From Pithys albifrons albifrons (lineage: Eukaryota > Chordata > Aves > Passeriformes > Thamnophilidae), in contig NC_092460.1 in assembly GCF_047495875.1 (NCBI RefSeq), positions 5,074,520-5,138,519 on the forward strand: a DNA stretch of 64,000 bases, in the 5' to 3' direction. This document shows positions 60,467-64,000 of this stretch, piece after piece. The notes beneath the pieces were generated by a model. That model did no database searches. It saw only the letters and a program-made list of their open reading frames with translations, and was not told the DNA's origin. Every line of letters starts with the position of its first letter. Within the stretch, counting starts at the first letter, position 1. Made by a program: the position numbers and the translations under genes.

Positions 60467-61959
60467 TGCTATAGACTTAGGATAATTTTCCTAATAAAAA
60501 TAAATTTTAACCAGTGGATTTTTTGATTCATACTTGTAATCTAATATTTCAGGCAATATACAGACCTACTAAATCATCCTCTTTCCCTGCATGCATTCCA
60601 GATGAGCTTTGCTTTTTACATCTCTACCTACTAGCAAGAATGCTCATGAAACAACCCATAATTCAATTATAAGTACCTTCAGGAACCTTCTAATTATATG
60701 TTAGGCAGGTCAGAAATGAAATAGCCATGCTACCCTTTAGTCTTGGATAACAGACTTGAAACGGTGAAAAGAAAAGTTCATCTGTTCATTAAGAGGCCAA
60801 TTGTAATACAGTTAAGGGCTTCAGCAAGCTGTTTTGTTGAGATCTGAATATCTGTGAAACAAGCCCCTCCAAAGCTGGAAGTTTAGCGAGCCTTTGCCTT
60901 TCAGCCATGGCATCAGCAAAGAATAGGGAGCTGCTCTGGAGAGTAGGTACCCTTCATTAGTCATTTGCTTTCTCTCACACTAAATTCAGTTGTAGGAGCT
61001 CACAGGACCAGAATGAAAAACAACTACAGGTACTTAAAGGTGCTATTCTTTTCTTAGAGATTTCCGTGCTGGTCTTAATTAAATCTCCCATAGGATTGCA
61101 AGGCTTTAAAAAAAATTAATACAAAACAAGAGCGTGTCCATCAGGCAGGTTTTTCTAAGCTTTGACAGCTCTAAATGCAGGCAGCTGCAATACAAGCTTG
61201 TCCTCAAATCCTTGACAATGACCTCAACCTCAGGGTGAAAGATAATGTAGTTGCTATGCTCATTCTGTGTGGAGTGTCTACTGATCAGAGGCTTGTGGCA
61301 AAATATGTATATTTTTTTTCTTATGATATAGACTATTGTTCACTGGCAACTCAAGTGATACCACAACATTATCTCTGTGACAGTTTATTTTTTTATTTTT
61401 AAATGTGAAGGAATGGCACAAATTCAGGCAGACTTTACTTCAACAGATACACAAAAATGACTTTGTAATGCCTTCCAAATTAACCCCTCCACAGCTACAT
61501 GGCTGAAGATGAAAAGAAAAATTAAGCAAACAAACAATCTAATCTCGGGTACTTCTGTAAGGGACTTCACACAACAGCTACACCTACAATGGAGAGATTT
61601 CCCAAGAGAGTGCTTCCTGTTCCATTTAGGATGGCATTTTTAAGAGCAGTATCCTGCAGAGCTGAAAACTGTAACTTCACTAATTTCCTTGGAGTAACAA
61701 CAACTTACATTCTAAGGATCTTCCTGAGAATCTGCCTTCACTGTTCAATGGCAGATAAATGTTAAGCTAAGAAAGGAGACAGCCATGTAGGAACACTGCA
61801 GGAACCTTAAACGACAAAGGAAAATTCCTACAATAAAACGTCAATAATAAAATTGCTATAAATAGTATTACTACTAATTTTTAATTATTATTGCTACTTC
61901 TGTCATAAATTAAGTACGTTTAGGGACAGTTACAGGAATATATTCTCATTTATTTCAGG
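60467..61959. other. Unique noncoding sequence, no gene seen
   Basis: AT-rich sequence, most extreme near 61840-61920. No gene, RNA or repeat family recognised. Confidence 0.55.
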
Positions 61960-62075
61960 GGTACAGTTGCCCCAGAGCTGCTGGAGGTGGGAGCTGGGGA
62001 AGGGACAGAGGGCTGGGCTCGGTGCGGGGGCAGCGGCACTGCTGCTCTGCAGAGGCTCGTCTGTGCTCCACAATG
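61960..62075 (+). other. Small GC- and CpG-richer patch behind an acceptor-like site
   Basis: A pyrimidine-rich 'tattctcatttatttcag' ends at 61959 and is followed by about 110 bases that are clearly more GC-rich than the flanks and hold several CpGs. Two reading frames are open through the patch. It could be a short exon of an unannotated transcript, a regulatory patch or a chance feature. No protein family is recognised in either frame. Confidence 0.25.
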
Positions 62076-64000
62076 ACAGAACATATGGAAATCTGAGCTG
62101 CTAAATATCAAAGTCTTTGTCGTTCAAGTGCAAACTGCAATTTCTGTCAGTGTATAACCTGGCTGGATTTTGAAGGTTCTCACAATAAAAGGCGTGTTAT
62201 GACATAAAGGCTGTACCCTCACCAACCTTCAAGTCCCTGTTCTGAAGCCTGGGCAGAGCAGACCTGTTCAAAAAGAGCAGCACGATTACACTGCTTGCAA
62301 ATATTTCTCAGAGGAGCACACAAAAATAGTAATTTCAAGTGACACTTGTTAAGCACGGTATTTCTCACAAAGAGGGAAATCTTTTTTCAAAGGCATTCTG
62401 AACAAAAATAGGAAGAGACGTGGATAGCAGAGAATGCACTTACACTACACATACCTTTTGGTGGATGTGCACTCTATGAACATGTCTCTTCTTATTCAAA
62501 GAGCTGAGTTTTTTTACATTAGATTAGTCAGCTAAGAAGTTAAAGGGGAAAAAAATCATTTTCATGTGGCAGCCAAAACTAAATAATTCAATGCTTAAAT
62601 GAAAACATAAAAAAGAAATTTTGTCTGGATTTATTTAAATATTTTACTACCAGAAGGTTTGATTTGAACATGAGATTCTTTCAAAACATTAAAATGAAAG
62701 TAATCTAAATTTGATCTTGAAAAAATACAGAATTTTAAAAATAAAATACACAAGAAATATGTCAGAAACTAAGATATTGTTCAAATGGTCCAAAAAGATC
62801 ACATATCATTTTTTACCTAGATGTGTATAGAGATTTTAATTACTTTGTCACAGCTGAATATTTTAGCTAAAATCAGTCCAAACTGTCTCTAGTACTGGTA
62901 GAATTCTGACAGTCAACCACATTACCATAATTTTTAAGCTGATTCCACAAATTGTTGCCAACCTAGAAAATATTTGATCATACTCAATAACTTGAGCTTG
63001 ATTTTACATTTAGCAAGTATTCAAAGATGTGGTTGTTTCTTTTCTTCTGCGAAGACAAAGACACAGTTGGTGTGTGCATGGGAAACTTTGTGTAAGCTTT
63101 GTACATTTTGTTTTAAAATGCAGTCCAATAACAAAACTGTTACTCATGAATGGAACACCTAATGTGTAATATTAACTATTTTTATCTATTCTCTTCTCTT
63201 GGTTATCAGTACCACTTAAAAAAGACCCGCCTTCCAACATGAAGGGAAAAAATCTGGAGAGAATCCTGATCTTCAGTCATTTTCTGCCCACTCTTATTTC
63301 AAGTGAACCACATCATACAGATCCATAGTGCTTGTCAGTGGGATATAACCCTTAGATTAAAATAATCCTTCAGAAATGTATTGCCCCACTTTTGTCAAAT
63401 GGCTCATGTTTTTTCACACCATTTTTCCACTTCAAGAATGTGTTTCTGCTTTTCTAAAATGCTATTTACTTCTAACTGCTATTTTGTCTATTTTTAATGA
63501 ATTTTTGAGACCATGGATCCCTAGATCCTACCAAAATGTTTCACTGCCTATGCTGCATTAAATTCTCTTCCAATCATACCAAGGTTTTACCTTCTATTTT
63601 TATCTTTTTTTCTTTTCTATGAACTTTAAATCTCACAGCAAAATAGGAGGAAAAATAGAATACAAAATGATAACAAGTAGAAAGGTATACTGAGAACATG
63701 TTAACATGATATTGTCAGACATTTATAAACTTCTTCCAATGAACTTTGAATTACCCTGGTCCTTTCATATTTTCCAGTTAACATACATACATCTGCTCTG
63801 CCATGTAATCAACTGATTGTTACACAAGCATTTGCTAAAGCTATGACAAATGCCGATTTATGAGGTCAAACAGTTCAAACTTAATCCATTCAATAGCTGC
63901 AATTTATCGTCTGATGATAATTGTATACACAAACATTGTAATGATTTAGATGACACAGTGTAAAGATGAAATCCGTTTATTTTAAAAGGGTTTCTAACCC
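62076..64000. other. Unique noncoding sequence, no gene seen
   Basis: AT-rich sequence to the window end, with open frames below 65 codons. No repeat family or RNA gene recognised. Confidence 0.55.

Noticed and set aside
1..64000. CRISPR arrays, operons, phage or bacterial mobile elements
   Set aside because: No regularly spaced repeats, ribosome binding sites, dense genes or integrase-like frames are present, and the CR1 and LTR content shows a bird genome.

Overview
This window looks like 64 kb of bird nuclear DNA, most likely from a neoavian and perhaps a songbird. The main evidence is five confident 3'-terminal fragments of chicken-repeat-1 (CR1) LINEs. They share the family's 3' end (purine-rich lead, 'gatgatctttaaggtccc', 'ttccaa', then tandem copies of an ATTCTRTGA-type octamer). 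A diverged solo-LTR fragment also ends in the 'ggttaaaccac' terminus typical of avian ERVL-type LTRs. Base composition is AT-rich with few CpGs, stop codons are frequent in all frames, and there is no bacterial-style gene packing.

I found no protein-coding gene, tRNA, rRNA, CRISPR array or operon that I could support. The long open frames are short by eukaryotic standards, match no family I recognise, and are mostly what chance gives in 64 kb. The window is best read as intergenic DNA (a gene desert) or the inside of a very large intron.

Layout. 1-3.8 kb is unique sequence, followed by a CR1 fragment at about 4 kb and another at 7.6 kb. A local 50-base duplication lies at 8.8-9.0 kb. An ancient MIR/L2-like relic is at 13.2 kb, a CR1 tail at 15.2 kb and a second MIR-like scrap at 17.6 kb. 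The LTR fragment is at 18.5-18.8 kb and a CR1 tail at 19.9 kb. A repeat-free AT-rich block at 23.2-23.8 kb resembles conserved noncoding DNA. A more GC-rich stretch at 27.5-28.1 kb has a splice-acceptor-like tract in front of an open frame. A further ancient relic lies at 33.2 kb, an (AAATA)10 microsatellite at 34.6 kb, CR1 at 37.1 kb and a CTCF-like motif at 38.2 kb. A 37-bp alternating purine-pyrimidine tract is at 43.3 kb, and a minus-strand open frame with splice-like borders is at 46.6-47.0 kb. A possible conserved block is at 48.1-48.6 kb, ancient MIR/L3-like relics at 51.3 and 53.6 kb, short perfect tandem duplications at 53.5, 54.0 and 57.7 kb, (ATT)17 at 57.4 kb, an ancient relic at 60.4 kb and a small CpG-richer patch at 62.0 kb.

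No genes work together here, so the biology to check is regulatory and evolutionary. All five confident CR1 copies and the LTR lie on the plus strand. If the window is intronic, that bias hints at a minus-strand host gene. I did not find a new multi-gene system and do not claim one. Family assignments rest on remembered consensus features and were not run against a repeat library.
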